This document shows, piece after piece, positions 10,986 to 23,460 of a stretch of 64,000 nt of DNA. The notes beneath the pieces were generated by a model. The model saw nothing but the letters and a program-made list of their open reading frames with translations. It did not search any database and was not told the DNA's origin. A program made the position numbers and the translations under genes. Each line of letters starts with the position of its first letter. Position 1 is the first letter of the stretch. This DNA comes from Welwitschia mirabilis (taxonomy: Eukaryota; Gnetophyta; Gnetopsida; Welwitschiales), in assembly GCA_051453625.1 (NCBI GenBank), contig JBOZIK010000001.1, forward strand, positions 162,186,178 to 162,250,177, written 5' to 3'.

Positions 10986-13900
10986 AACTCTTGCATCTAG
11001 GGGTCTTTTATTTTAATGTGATCGCATTCTTAAAATTTCTCACATGTGGTTATTTCTTCTTTCTTTAAGTGTTACATAACTAACTTACAAACTTTTGTAT
11101 CATATTGTTAGTAATTTTTTCAGCTACTTCCTCCATAAGACTGATGTGTTTAGAGTTGTATACACTTTTTTTTTTTTTTTTGGTTGATGCTTCTTTTGAT
11201 TTTTTATTTTTCTCACTTTGCTATCCCCATCATTATCTCATTTTTTATGGTTGAATAATTTACTAGCATATTTCTTATAAATTCTTATTTCCAATGCTAC
11301 CTTAAATAATTATGCTAAAATTAACTAAATTAACTCAAACTATATTATTAAGATAAGATCTTAATAAGGGATAACAAGAGTAAATTGAGTTAGAGAATGA
11401 TCATTATTACTTATGTACATAATCATGAAGTAACTAAGCTAAGATAGTACCTTTTTCTGAGTACTACAAATATCCTAGTATATGTGCAATAGCATATCCA
11501 AGAATAAGATTAAAGAGAATAATATCTTTTCAAGTAATTATTAATAAGTAAATAGCATAAAGAAAATAAATTTTTAGTTATATAAATATAAATAGATGAT
11601 GTAATAAAATGGTAAGATAAACATAATTCTTTTTAAAAATATAATGCATATATAATGATAAATAATTAACTGCAAATTATGTTTCCTTGGTAGGTAGCAT
11701 TAGAGTATAAATTACAATGAAGGCCTAGGCTAATCCCTGATAAAAAACCATTGTTGGCTTACTTAATCTAAAAGACATTATTCACCTAGGGGTTATGTAT
11801 GTTTGTTTAGAATTTAGTTCCTCTTTAGATTCCCATATTTGTATTACCATTTCCTTCAATTTAGGAGATGGTAGTAAGCTAGTTCTTATAATAGTTATCT
11901 CATCTAGCTCCATCATTATTGTTTAACTCACTTTATTTCCTACTTCAATGCTAAGTGGTAATTTTCATAATTGTACTAATAGTAGATGTGTTGAACAATA
12001 ATATAAGATAATGACTAACCACTAACATCATTAACATAATTAACATTATTAAATTTAGTTTTAGAACTCTTTAGATGTTAAAATATATAAACTTTAGCTA
12101 TATATTATAAATATAGACATGATTAAATAGAAATTTAATTAAGTTTTTTCTTCATCATCTATATCTTACTGTAAGATATTACATTTAGATTAATTGTATA
12201 TTTATTACATTTAGAACCTATAGTGAATAATTTATTACTTATTAATAAATTAAATTTGTAGTTAATTAAATATCCTTCACTTGACTAAAACTTATATGAT
12301 AGACTTCCTTGTCAATAGTCATTCCTTACTCCCAAAATGAAATATCTAATAAAGTAAATACAATCTTTAATTATATCCTATTTTTAATCAAGCCTATCTT
12401 TAAAAACTTTATTAGTTCTTGTGAGTTCTAAAGTATCTTTGTAAGCATTATGAGAGAAAAAAAAATAAGCATTAACTACACAACAATGAAATGTTTTTAT
12501 TTCTTAACTAAAAGTACTATCTATACCTTTACAACTAGAAAATATCTTTTATAGATCACTATCTATTTCAAAAGTTAAGGTTTAATGAGTTGTTTCTCCT
12601 AGTGATGGTGATTCTTCACAGCATTTTTTAAAAAATAGAACATGTATCATTAAAAACAAAAAAATACTTGTAGCAAAAGTTTAAATGTTAGTAAAATAAA
12701 AAAAAGTAATATAAAAAACATATTTAGTTATAATTTATCCTTACATGTACTTACTCCCAACATGGATTGAGTACATGAAAAATTTAGAGTTAATTATGAA
12801 GAAAGTAGTGGTAAAAACCAAATTTAATTACTATACCATATATTATTGTGTAAATATCATAATAGCTATTATTCCTAGTTAAATGGTCAAAATCCAGTCT
12901 TGTATATAGAAGCAACAAAATAATGTATCAAGTAGGAATATAATATTATGCTTGGTGAGCTTATAAACTTCCAAATAAGTGAACTTAACAAATATTATAA
13001 TATTGTATAAAAGAATATTTTCTTAGATATTTTAATTGCTAAAGAGGCCCAAGCAATTTTGTTCTATGGTTATAAACTAAAAATTATTCAAATCAAACAA
13101 GTGGCTAAGGCAAATATTCATGATGCTAAAGTCCTTTCAATTAAACTTTCTAAATTTGTTCAATAAGTACAACACTAAGATGAAGAATACAATTATAAAA
13201 TTAGATTCATAGGCAAACTAGTTAAAAGTAAAGAACTTAATAAACAAACAGTAGCTAGCTAAATTTAAAAAAATAATCTCCATGTAGAATAAGTTAAAGA
13301 GGAGAAGTCTCTAATTCAAAGGAATCAAAATTCCAAAGCTATTACCCCAGATAGGAAAAATGAAAGTAATTAGAAGCTTCAAACTCAAATTTGCAATTAT
13401 AATAGCAACTTAAAACCTTAATTGCTATTACTACTACTCCACCTCCTAAAATAATAAAGTCTTTTAAAATGATTCATGTAGAGAAAGAAAAACTTATTCA
13501 ATCTAAACCAACTACTGAATCTTCTACTAATGATTATGCTTAAGGAGATAATTTTAAAGAATACTTTGGGACTTTACTAAGTTTCTAATGAACGGATGTA
13601 TTAATACAAATTTATATCAATTTTACCTTATATATCTTACTTTTTAGGCTAAAATTAATGTAAAGTTTTTATTGATGTAAAGAGTATTTATGTTTATGTT
13701 CATTGAAAGCTTCATCCAAATTCAAAGGATAAAACATCTTAAATTCTTTTGCATTAAAAAGTATTACTTCCTTTTCATCTTCTTAGGAAAACAATACATT
13801 TTGCCAAAAGACCATTTTTCTAGTTTTAATGAAATAAATAAGAAAAGGTATTGATGTAATATAAAAAGTAATGAAATGGTTAGACACCAAAATTAATGAC

Positions 13901-16097
13901 CTTAAAATTAAACATATATTTGAAAAACCTGTAGGTGATGAAGTTAATACAACTTACCATCTCTTATTATTTCCTATAGCTAAAAGTTAAAATAGTTCTA
14001 AAGATGATTGAATTAGGATAAAATGATAAATTATTAAAAAATATGAAATACATGGGATGAATAAAAATCCTTAATAATTCAAATAATGGCCCTAGTTAAA
14101 ATTAAAGTGGAATATTATCAAGTTCACAAGATTACTTAAGTCATTTTTAATTTACTTTAATAAAACATAAAACAGTGATTCATATTAACACAAAAAGTTG
14201 CATCCCTTTGTACCTAAAAATTTTATTTAAAAGAACAACATCAATTTTATTTAAATTAATTAAAAAACCAATCAATTAATTTATTAAAGTGTAAAGAACA
14301 CTTGAAGTTGAGAGTTCTAAGTTAATGAGTTGTGCAGGTGGTTTGGACATAAACCACTTACCTAAACAACGTAATCATAATGAATTTTTGTTGTATTCTA
14401 TTTTTAAAAAATACACTTGCTTGTAACATTATTATATTTTAGTTATTATTAATTAATTCTATAAATGATTTTTTATTTTGTAAAGATGATTCTTGTTTTT
14501 TATTAATTCTTCTCTTAAAACCATGAAACACATAAATCTTCTGCATGAATGAGAGTTGTATTCTATTTTTCAATGCTTCGGAATCCTCAATCATAGGAAG
14601 AACCAAGATGTCCTTAATAATATTATCAATGTATACATCCATTTTATTTCCAGCACTATGAAAGTATTCATAGAAACTTTTATTACTAAATTTTAAATAT
14701 ACATGACTAAATGTGGAGTAATTTCATTTTAAAAATAAATTTTTTGATTTTTAATGAATTTTTCAAACACATTTATTTTCTCTCCTCTGAACATAGTAAA
14801 ATCATATTCATTGGTAATAATAAGTTATTTTCTTTTGTTATCAATAAGCTTATTCATAGAAGGGATTTGTACTTTTTTATAAACCTTGTTCACACATCCT
14901 TTAATGTATTTGGACATATTATTCTTTGAGTGAATACTAATTGAAATTACTAGGTTCATAATTTTTTAATTCTCTTTTGCATTATTTGTATTTCAATGTT
15001 TTTATCTTAAAGCATTGTATTCCTGTTTCTTTTTTAGATATGGACATTAAGAAAATAAATGATCCTCTTTGTAACAATGATGATAGCAATTTAAAAATAA
15101 AGATCGAATTTTAAATTCTAATTAAAGAAATAATTTTCTATTTTCTAATGTCAATTTTAGAAAAAAATATTTTCAATTTAGTTCTAAGAGAAAGCCTAGT
15201 TTCTTCATGAAAAAAATTTTTAAGGAGCTTAAGAATATAAATATTAAATTTTTCAAAAATTAATATAAATTCAGTAATTTCAATATCCATGAAAGTAGAT
15301 CACATACCTTATCAGTAATTTCTATGTTAATTTTCCATGAACATGCAATTGATAATGCATGATTATGTATGAAGATATAAATTCTAAGAAAGTAGTCAAC
15401 GAAATATTTCTTTGCAAGAGAAAGAAGGAAGAGTTTTTAATAAGAATATTAGAGATGCCTCTCAATCAATCTATGGTGGAAAAATTCTAATCAAATTTAT
15501 TATAGAAAAGGTAATAATTGAGGAAAATAATCCAATACTTAAATGAAAATACATCAAGATGCATGTTCAAAAGCATCTTCCTTAGAAATATCATTAGTAA
15601 GGGAAATATCAATTATGTTAACTATTATTTCATCTCAAAAATTAGCTATTATAATTCTTTTAAAACCATTGGTAGTACTCAAAATTTGTATAAGAAGATC
15701 TATAGAAACCACAGTCATTGCCTTGCCAATTATGTGGTTATTTTTATGGGAAGAGATTTTACTCCCCTCTTCCATAAGAAAATCAATAATTAATACTTTT
15801 AAAAAATTAATCTTAATAATTTATTTAGATATAAATTTTTAATTAAATAAATTATAAAAATAGATATTTATAGAAAAATTACAAATATAAATCCTAAAAC
15901 TTTATTTTGTTAGTTACCTTAGGGCTTTGTTAGTAGTAGAAGTTTTTAGGCCTAAACTATTTTCCCATCTGAAGGTCCATAAATAACCCCTCATCACATA
16001 AAAACTAAAAACAAAAATTCCTAATATTAGAAGTTAAGGAAGAAGATCTCATTTAAGGATTATTTTATAAATGTACATTAAGTAATACCTATGTTAT
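10986..16097. other. Decayed repeat-like sequence without a recognised gene
   Basis: About 5 kb of AT-rich sequence. A poly(T) run lies at about 11,168-11,181. Between 13,020 and 13,600 the plus strand has lysine- and glutamine-rich coding-like character with many TAA/TAG stops, which would suit a decayed gag-like frame, but no motif was recognised. The overlapping short open frames at 15,518-15,842 do not resemble proteins. At 15,975-15,995 a CATAAATAACCCC stretch could be an LTR TATA remnant. Confidence 0.3.
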
Positions 16098-16459
16098 TGT
16101 GTACATGTAAAAATTGGCATTCCAAGCAAGTATAGTTGATCATTTTGCATAGGGAAAGATATTAAACTCATTGCTTCATAAAATGATGTCTTTTACCCTT
16201 TTTATCATGTTTAATGTAATTACAAACTTGCCTATAACATTTTTAGGTTTAATGTTACCTTTTTAAAACATTCCATAAAATGAAATTATTCTAACACAAA
16301 ACGTTGGCACCACCATTTAAGTCCACTAGTGTTATCAGCCTTTTAAGACAGAATCATTCAAAACTCATGCTCTTGAATTCTTTTAGGGAGTTAATCATAT
16401 TACACTTGTGAGCTCAATTGTATGATAAACCAAACAAAACTTTCAAACTCAATAACACA

Positions 16460-17176
16460 NNNNNNNNNNNNNNNNNNNNNNNNNNNNNNNNNNNNNNNNN
16501 NNNNNNNNNNNNNNNNNNNNNNNNNNNNNNNNNNNNNNNNNNNNNNNNNNNNNNNNNNNNNNNNNNNNNNNNNNNNNNNNNNNNNNNNNNNNNNNNNNNN
16601 NNNNNNNNNNNNNNNNNNNNNNNNNNNNNNNNNNNNNNNNNNNNNNNNNNNNNNNNNNNNNNNNNNNNNNNNNNNNNNNNNNNNNNNNNNNNNNNNNNNN
16701 NNNNNNNNNNNNNNNNNNNNNNNNNNNNNNNNNNNNNNNNNNNNNNNNNNNNNNNNNNNNNNNNNNNNNNNNNNNNNNNNNNNNNNNNNNNNNNNNNNNN
16801 NNNNNNNNNNNNNNNNNNNNNNNNNNNNNNNNNNNNNNNNNNNNNNNNNNNNNNNNNNNNNNNNNNNNNNNNNNNNNNNNNNNNNNNNNNNNNNNNNNNN
16901 NNNNNNNNNNNNNNNNNNNNNNNNNNNNNNNNNNNNNNNNNNNNNNNNNNNNNNNNNNNNNNNNNNNNNNNNNNNNNNNNNNNNNNNNNNNNNNNNNNNN
17001 NNNNNNNNNNNNNNNNNNNNNNNNNNNNNNNNNNNNNNNNNNNNNNNNNNNNNNNNNNNNNNNNNNNNNNNNNNNNNNNNNNNNNNNNNNNNNNNNNNNN
17101 NNNNNNNNNNNNNNNNNNNNNNNNNNNNNNNNNNNNNNNNNNNNNNNNNNNNNNNNNNNNNNNNNNNNNNNNNNNN
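16460..17176. other. Assembly gap, 717 N, probably spurious in length
   Basis: Flanks read ACTCAATAACACA on the left and TCAATAAAACATGACAG on the right. In the paralogous copy near 22,295-22,320 these are one continuous stretch (ACTCGATGACACATTGCAG). The real missing sequence may therefore be close to zero. Confidence 0.7.
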
Positions 17177-17449
17177 TCAATAAAACATGACAGAAATGCA
17201 AAACGACACATTGTAGTAACATGTGATACTAACAAAGATAACTATGTGGAAGACATATGACATGGCATCCATGCTAGATGCATCATTAATTAGAGGACAT
17301 GTCATTACCTTGCTTGCATTAGAATCCTTTTTTAAGACTACATGCCAAAATTTGTAATTTCCTCCTTAAGTAACTACCCTACTATAGCCCTCATCATGTA
17401 ACTATCCACCAAACACATCATGTTAAAGTTATCCAAGTCTTCCCTTATC

Positions 17450-17457
17450 TATAAAAG
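17450..17457 (+). promoter_or_regulatory. LTR TATA box
   Basis: TATAAAAG followed by GGCC lies inside the 5' LTR-like repeat and is the likely start of its transcription. The matching position in the 3' copy is interrupted by a 10-N gap at 22,584. Confidence 0.55.
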
Positions 17458-17663
17458 GGCCTTGATCTCTCATTATAATCGATCTTTTAGTTGGCAAAAT
17501 GTGGTGGAAATTCTTGAAGTACTAGGACATCACGGCATTTTAATCACCTTTCTTAGGGATGGATTTGTTTTAAGGCTAGTTAAGGAGTTCACTCACTTTA
17601 CATTTCTTTGTTAATGTATTTTATATTTCAAATTTTAATATAAGATTAGATTTTTATTCTTTT

Positions 17664-17785
17664 GTTGTTAATGCGCATTAATTTGGTATTGGCAATCTTT
17701 ATCAAAAGCTAGTTCTTGTTTACTTAAGTAGTTATTCATTATTTTATTTTTAATGCACATTAATTTGGTATTACCAATCCTTGAG
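17664..17785 (+). repeat. Imperfect tandem duplication inside the LTR, period about 84 bp
   Basis: The block TTAATGCGCATTAATTTGGT at 17,668 recurs near 17,750 as TTAATGCACATTAATTTGGT. The same pair occurs in the right LTR (about 22,798 and 22,881), so the duplication predates insertion. Confidence 0.7.
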
Positions 17786-19429
17786 TAAGACAACTTAGTT
17801 ATCAAGTTCTTTCATTACCAAGTGAGTTTCTTAATACTTCTTCTATGATTTGTAGTCACTATTATTTAATGGATCTTATGCATAATCGTTCATACTTTCC
17901 ATGCTTATGAAGGGCTATAAAGGATTAGGGGGACTAAGAAACTCACCAACGCTCATGTAATGGATGAGATTCTACCTTCATGCCTAAGCCTTTATGATTT
18001 CATAATCTTAGTTTGTGTTTTAAGAATACAGGATTCATTAGATTGAATGTGAAGCATTAGATGAATCGGTTATACCTTAGAGCATTTTCAGTTAAATCAA
18101 AACATTTTTTTTAATTTTATTATAAGTTAACATAATCATGTTTCTTTTGTTAAGTTAATACATATTTATCCCTATGGAAGAACAATTCTAGGCTCTTATC
18201 TTATTTAAATTTGGTTCACTACTATATATAAATAAGAATTTGGTGGTCTTATAGGAGATACTAACATAGTAGTTTTCCAAGAATGTATGATTTTTCTTCT
18301 TGCAATTTTTATTTAGTTTTTATTTTTCTAGTGGTGGGTAGGTACTGGTCTTTTTCCACTCAAACATAAACTGGTCTAAATTTTTTAGTTTAGTTTTTTG
18401 ATCTAATATTGAATTTTATTTCTACATCTAATATTTCATGTTATAGATCCAATAACTTTCCTATGGGCTGCAATTAAGATCAAGCTCACAAAAGATAAAA
18501 ACTAAACTCTAACATTTTTTATGTATGTTTCTGTTATTTTCTACAAGATTTTGTAATTTCTAGTTACGTTCTATTTTTATTTTTATTATTAAAATTTAAA
18601 AAAATCAAAATATTTAGGGGTTTTTTTTAGGTTGCGTTTTCTAAAGCTGCAATTGATTTTGTTTCTGTTAAAACTTTTTGAGATCTTGCAACAAAAAACC
18701 TTTCATGTAGACTCAAACATAACCTTTATCCTTTCTGAAACTGATCTACCCTGAATAACTGGCATTGTCGCCTTCCTTGACTAGTGCTACCCCCTTCCTT
18801 TATTGGTGTTCCTATTTATCATAGTCTCAAACTTTAAATAAAATGTTGTCTCACTCTTCTAAACCTTTTTTGATGTTAGGCCTCCAATGAAGTTGTAAAA
18901 AATTTGGCAAATGTGACTCTGTAATCAATTTTATAACATGTTTTCTAAACTTTAACATGAGTTGGGTCTCTAGTTCATCTAAAATACCTTCTGAACTACA
19001 ACCTGTCTATGGGAAATGTGAAAATCCTATGTGTTTCGAAATAGCATTTAACTTAAAACTATAGGAGATTTCATTTATTCTAAGCAAACTCTACCTACAA
19101 TAGAACTCATACCATCCTTTTAACACTAGGTAAATCTTTAAAGAATAGCTTTGAAGCACAGAACTCCATCCATGTATAGATTATACTCTTTGCAACTTTG
19201 AGTTTTAAAATTTTTATATCAAATAATAATAGTTTGATCTCATGCCTTCCATTACACCTCATAACCCTTAACCTCCCTCTTCCTTTCTACATTCTTCATC
19301 ATTTGATCAATACCCTCCATCTTCCTACACTCAATAAACCTTCTTACCTTTCTTAGAATATATACAGAGATTCTTAGAATGTGTTGCCTAACTCTCTTCC
19401 AACATGCCTTAATCATCTTCACATTCTAT

Positions 19430-20300
19430 GGAAGAAACCACTAATAAAACAAAGGGGACTATTGAGAAAATTCTTCAATAAATAATCCAAACCAATGCTC
19501 AAATTGCCAAGGCACTTAACCAATAGCAAGAGGATGCACTTCCTATATTCCATAAACCTAAGAACCTTGAAAACTTTGAAAGGATTAATGATGGTAAAAT
19601 TGATGATAGATAAGTTATATTCTTTAATAATGAAGAAGAAAACCATGAAGAAACTAATGAGAAAATCCAAGAGGGCCTTGAGTTTGTAAATGCGCTATAG
19701 AATGATTGATTATCTGCAAAAAGGCTAGACTTTAGAGTGGGATTAGACACATTAGATGACAAGTAATCATTAGAAAATAAGCAACTATTTAAGGAAGACT
19801 ACAAAGTAGAAAGTTATATAATAGAGGATGGATTAATAAGCAACATTAATAAAAGGGACAACATTTAAAAAGAATCTATATTTAAACCACAACCATTTTT
19901 GCTTACACAAACACAATAAGAAGAATCCCTAATCAACATTAATGAAGAGGAGAGAATTAGCAAAGAGCCCACTTATGATCCAACATATGAGCAACCGTTT
20001 CTTGAAGAAGCCCTTAAGCCAACTATGTCATTTTCATCTTTCTCTTCTATGCAAGGACCAAGCCTCAATGAATAAGATAAACCCTCTTTAACATTAGAAC
20101 TACATTCTGAAAATTTTCATCATGGTGATTTATCTTCTCCGATGGTTCCCAACACACTTTTATCTCATTCTCAAAATGATGTCTTGCATGAGTTATTGAG
20201 TAAATAAGAATAAGATAAAGAATGGATAATTTCTAATTTTGAACACATAAAGTTTACTAGTAGTGTTAATGTTCTTCCAATTTTATGGTTTTATGTGTAA
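19430..20300 (+). pseudogene. Decayed long reading frame of the retroelement (gag-position protein)
   Basis: Plus-strand translation from ATGGAAGAAACC at about 19,429 gives long runs interrupted only by stop codons at former glutamine or similar codons. Examples are EETTNKTKGTIEKILQ and IIQTNAQIAKALNQ, then acidic stretches such as FNNEEENHEETNEKIQEGLE, then a serine-rich part near LSSPMVPNTLLSHSQND. Composition (acidic, asparagine- and glutamine-rich, an N-terminal helical part) resembles the open frames at 59.3-61.0 kb, suggesting related non-autonomous elements. No homologous family was recognised. It cannot now make a full protein. Confidence 0.5.
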
Positions 20301-21897
20301 ACATTTAGAAGAACTCTCTCTTATCTTCGAATACTTTGTAAAAATTTAACTCATTATCCAATCCTTGCATTCATCATCTTGAGCCTTCACACATGCATTA
20401 CCTTGGAAAATCCCTTTCAAAATTTTTGGTTTCTTTAAATTCTTTTAGATTAGGTTTTTATTTTGGAATATATTTTTCTTTTAGGATAGATTTAGGTCCA
20501 AAAAAATAAAAATGTTAAAAACATTTGTGGTTAATGCCTTTTCTCACGTTAAACCACCCAAGAACTACATCTTGTACACTCATCACCTTAAACATTTTCA
20601 TCTAGAAAATCCCAAATACCACTAGTGTAATATAATAAATTACCATTACCTCAAACCACGCCATCCACCTCTCCCAACTTGGCTCTAACTAGTAAGTTTC
20701 ACACTTATCTATGAATTTCTAAGATTAGATGATCCTAATTGATGGTCTTTACTAAATAAATTGATAATAAGTGACCAGCTTGTCATTACAATTTGGGTTT
20801 AATTTTTAAGATTATTCATATTTTTTCATGAAAGGTTTTGCTTATTTTTAAGTTATCTAGTTAAGGTTAGTTTTAGTTAAGATCTCCTACTTGGAAAATA
20901 TGGTCGAACAAAGGTGGAATCTACTATCATGTGGTGTTTCATGTTTTCAAAGAATTGTATGAGTAGAAGATTTATTTGAATTAGGTTAATAAGTCAATGA
21001 CCTCTTCATGTGCATCAAAATTGATTGAATATGAGAAGGAGTGATTTAAAAAAAAGGAAATATCTCCTCTCCAAGAAGTATATTATCTAATGATTAGTTA
21101 AAAATTAGGTTTAGTTAACTACATCAAGGCTATGGATGCTTACTGGCAATGCAGCTCTTATGATTTATTTTATGACATGTTCAACTACATAGGGGACATA
21201 AACGCCCATTGGCAATGCAACATTGACTCCTTCATATAACAACATGCTTAATCCTGTTAAAAGAAAACGTCATAATACTAGATGCTTGATTTGATCTAAA
21301 TGCCTAAAACAAGGAATAAATAGTGACTATGAAAAAAGTAAAAATGAAAAGGAAAAGATGGAATTTGGAGATAATTTTGTGTTTACTTTCTTTAACTCAT
21401 GGACTTAAAAATTTTCTTAACTAATTTTTGATTTCTTATAGGTTTATTTAGAAGATTCTTGATTTGTTTTGCAATGTGACACATTTTAAATTTAGAATAA
21501 AATTTATAATTTTTTAATAAATTTGGCCATTAATTTAAGTAGTATATCTTTTAAAATTTGTGGATGACGTATTTTCGTTAAAGTTCATGTTTTGTTTTTC
21601 CTAGGATTGCATTATAGTTTTTCCTAAATACTTATACCAAAATCATTTTATAACCTTTTATGAAAATCCATGTAATGTAAAATGTTTTTAAATACTTTAA
21701 CTTGTTCTCACAATATTTGTATCAATTTTTTATCTTTGTAACTTTGAGGAGAAATTTTAATTTTCATTAGGGGGTATGGCATCCATTTTTATAGATTTTT
21801 TTCAATTTTGATGCCTTATTTATCATTCAAAAATAAGATTATTTTCATACTTGATCATTTTACTTAAATAATTTTTTCATTTTATTTATTTATTTAT

Positions 21898-21929
21898 CAA
21901 ACTTTTGCTAAGATACTAGCAAAAGTTTG
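21898..21929. repeat. Perfect 13-bp inverted repeat with 6-nt loop
   Basis: CAAACTTTTGCTA is followed by AGATAC and then TAGCAAAAGTTTG, an exact hairpin. It lies about 10 bp before the start of the 3' LTR-like repeat. Its role is unknown; it may be a small foldback insertion. Confidence 0.85.
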
Positions 21930-21938
21930 GTTAGAATA

Positions 21939-23460
21939 TGTGTTTACATGTAAAAATTAACATTATAAGCAACTGTAGTTGATCAATTTTTCATAGGAAA
22001 AGACATTAAACTAACTGCTTTATCATAAAATGATGTATTTTAACCTTTTAGCATGTTTTATGTAATCATGAGCTTCCTTGTAACATATTTAGATTTGATA
22101 CTACTTTTTTGAAGACATCCCAAAAATGAAGTTATTCTAACATAAAATGCCATCATCGTCATCTAGATCCATTAGCTTTGCTAGCCTTTTGAGGTAGAAT
22201 CATTTAAAGATCACATTCTTACATTATTTTGGGGAGATTGTCACATTACACTTATAGGCTTGGTTGTATGATAAACCAGATAAAACTTTCGAACTCGATG
22301 ACACATTGCAGAAGTGCAAAATGACATGTCACAGTGACATGTGGTAATAACGAGGATGACTATGTGGAAGACATGACATGGCATTTGTTGCAAACTACAT
22401 CATCAGTCATAAGACACATTATCACCTTGATTGTATTAGAAGATAAAGAATCCTCCTTAAGGCTACATGCCAAAATTTGTAACTTCCTCCTTAAATAACC
22501 ACCCTAATGTAACATCCCTTATGTAATTGCCCATCAAACACATCATGACAAAGCTTTTCAATTCTTCCTCATCTATCACAAGGNNNNNNNNNNGAGTGTT
22601 TGTTGTAATGGATATTTTGATTAGAAAAATGTGGTGGGAAGACTTGGAGCACTCAGATGTCATGGCATTCTAATCTCCTTTCTTAGGGATGTATTTTTTG
22701 CAAGGCTAGCTGAGGAGTCCACTTACTTTACCTCTCTTTATTGATGTAATGTATATTTCAAGTTTTAATACAAGATTAGCTTTTTATTATTTCATTGTTA
22801 ATGTGTATTAATTTGGTATTGGTAATCTTTATGTAAGGCTAGTTCTTGTTTACTTAAGTAGTTGTTCATTCTTTTATTGTTAATGCACATTAATTTGGTA
22901 TCAGCAATCCTTAGATGAAACTACTTAGTTATCAAGTTATTTCATTACAAAATGAGTTTCTTGAGGTTACTCCTATGATTTGTAATTACTATCATTTGAT
23001 AGATCTTGTGCATAATCATTTATACTTTCTATGCTTATTAAGGGCTATGAAGGATTAAGGGGACTAAGTAACTCACCAACACTCATGTAGTGGATGAGAT
23101 TATACCTCCACACCTAAGCCTTAATGACTTGCTAATCTTAGTTTGCATTTCAAGAATATAGGAATAATTAGAGTGAATGTAAAGCATTAGACAAATCGAT
23201 TATGTCTTTGGAGGGATTTTGTTCCCTTTTGTCATTAATCAAAAGTCACTTTAAAATCATAACCTTTGTTTTTTCCCCTTTTTTTCTTTTTTTTTTAAAC
23301 CTTCTCTTCTTTTTTCCTTTTTTTTTAATAATATAAGTTTACTGTAAGTTGACATAATCATGTTGCTTTTGACAAGCTACTGCATAGAGAATGATACTAT
23401 CTTCTTACCTAGTTTAAATTTGTTTCACTGTTATACACAAACAGTTATTTAGTAAGTAGC
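21939..23460 (+). mobile_element. 3' LTR-like repeat of the plus-strand retroelement
   Basis: Partner of 16,098-18,240. A 10-N gap lies at 22,584-22,593. A pyrimidine-rich run at 23,275-23,330 is expanded relative to the 5' copy. GTTAT precedes the 5' copy (16,093-16,097) and recurs at 23,469-23,473, so it may be the 5-bp target-site duplication, but the LTR end next to it is not a clean CA. Confidence 0.6.

Larger units (their letters stand above)
16098..18240 (+). mobile_element. 5' LTR-like repeat of a plus-strand retroelement
   Basis: This matches 21,939-23,460 along its length, starting TGTGTACATGTAAAAATT here and TGTGTTTACATGTAAAAATT there. Shared blocks include GATAAACCA, a CTATGTGGAAGACAT stretch, CCAAAATTTGTAA and AATTTGGTAT. 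The left copy carries a 717-N gap that has no counterpart in the right copy. It holds a TATA box (17,450-17,457) and an internal duplication near 17,664 and 17,748. The right-hand end is uncertain because the two copies fade out near 18,240 and 23,460 rather than stopping sharply. Confidence 0.65.
18241..21938 (+). mobile_element. Internal region of the plus-strand retroelement, no intact pol
   Basis: Between the two LTR-like repeats lie about 3.7 kb with one recognisable coding-like stretch (19,430-20,300) and no protease, reverse transcriptase, RNase H or integrase motif. The element is probably non-autonomous or has lost pol. An imperfect repeat of TACTGGCAATGCAG and CATTGGCAATGCAA type lies at about 21,137 and 21,206. 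A purine run AGGGGGTA followed by TGGCATCC at about 21,768-21,784 resembles a polypurine tract, but it is about 160 bp before the repeat start. Confidence 0.5.

Noticed and set aside
15518-15842. Two overlapping plus-strand frames of 91 and 99 codons
   Set aside because: Low-complexity, Ile/Lys-rich translations with no protein features in AT-rich DNA; expected by chance.
16414-17260. Long open frames on both strands across the first large gap
   Set aside because: They consist almost wholly of N translated as X; only a few real codons lie at the ends.
21768-21784. AGGGGGTA|TGGCATCC as polypurine tract and true 3' LTR start
   Set aside because: The following 150 bp have no match before the 5' copy, so the repeat boundary at 21,939 is better supported; an end variant cannot be excluded.
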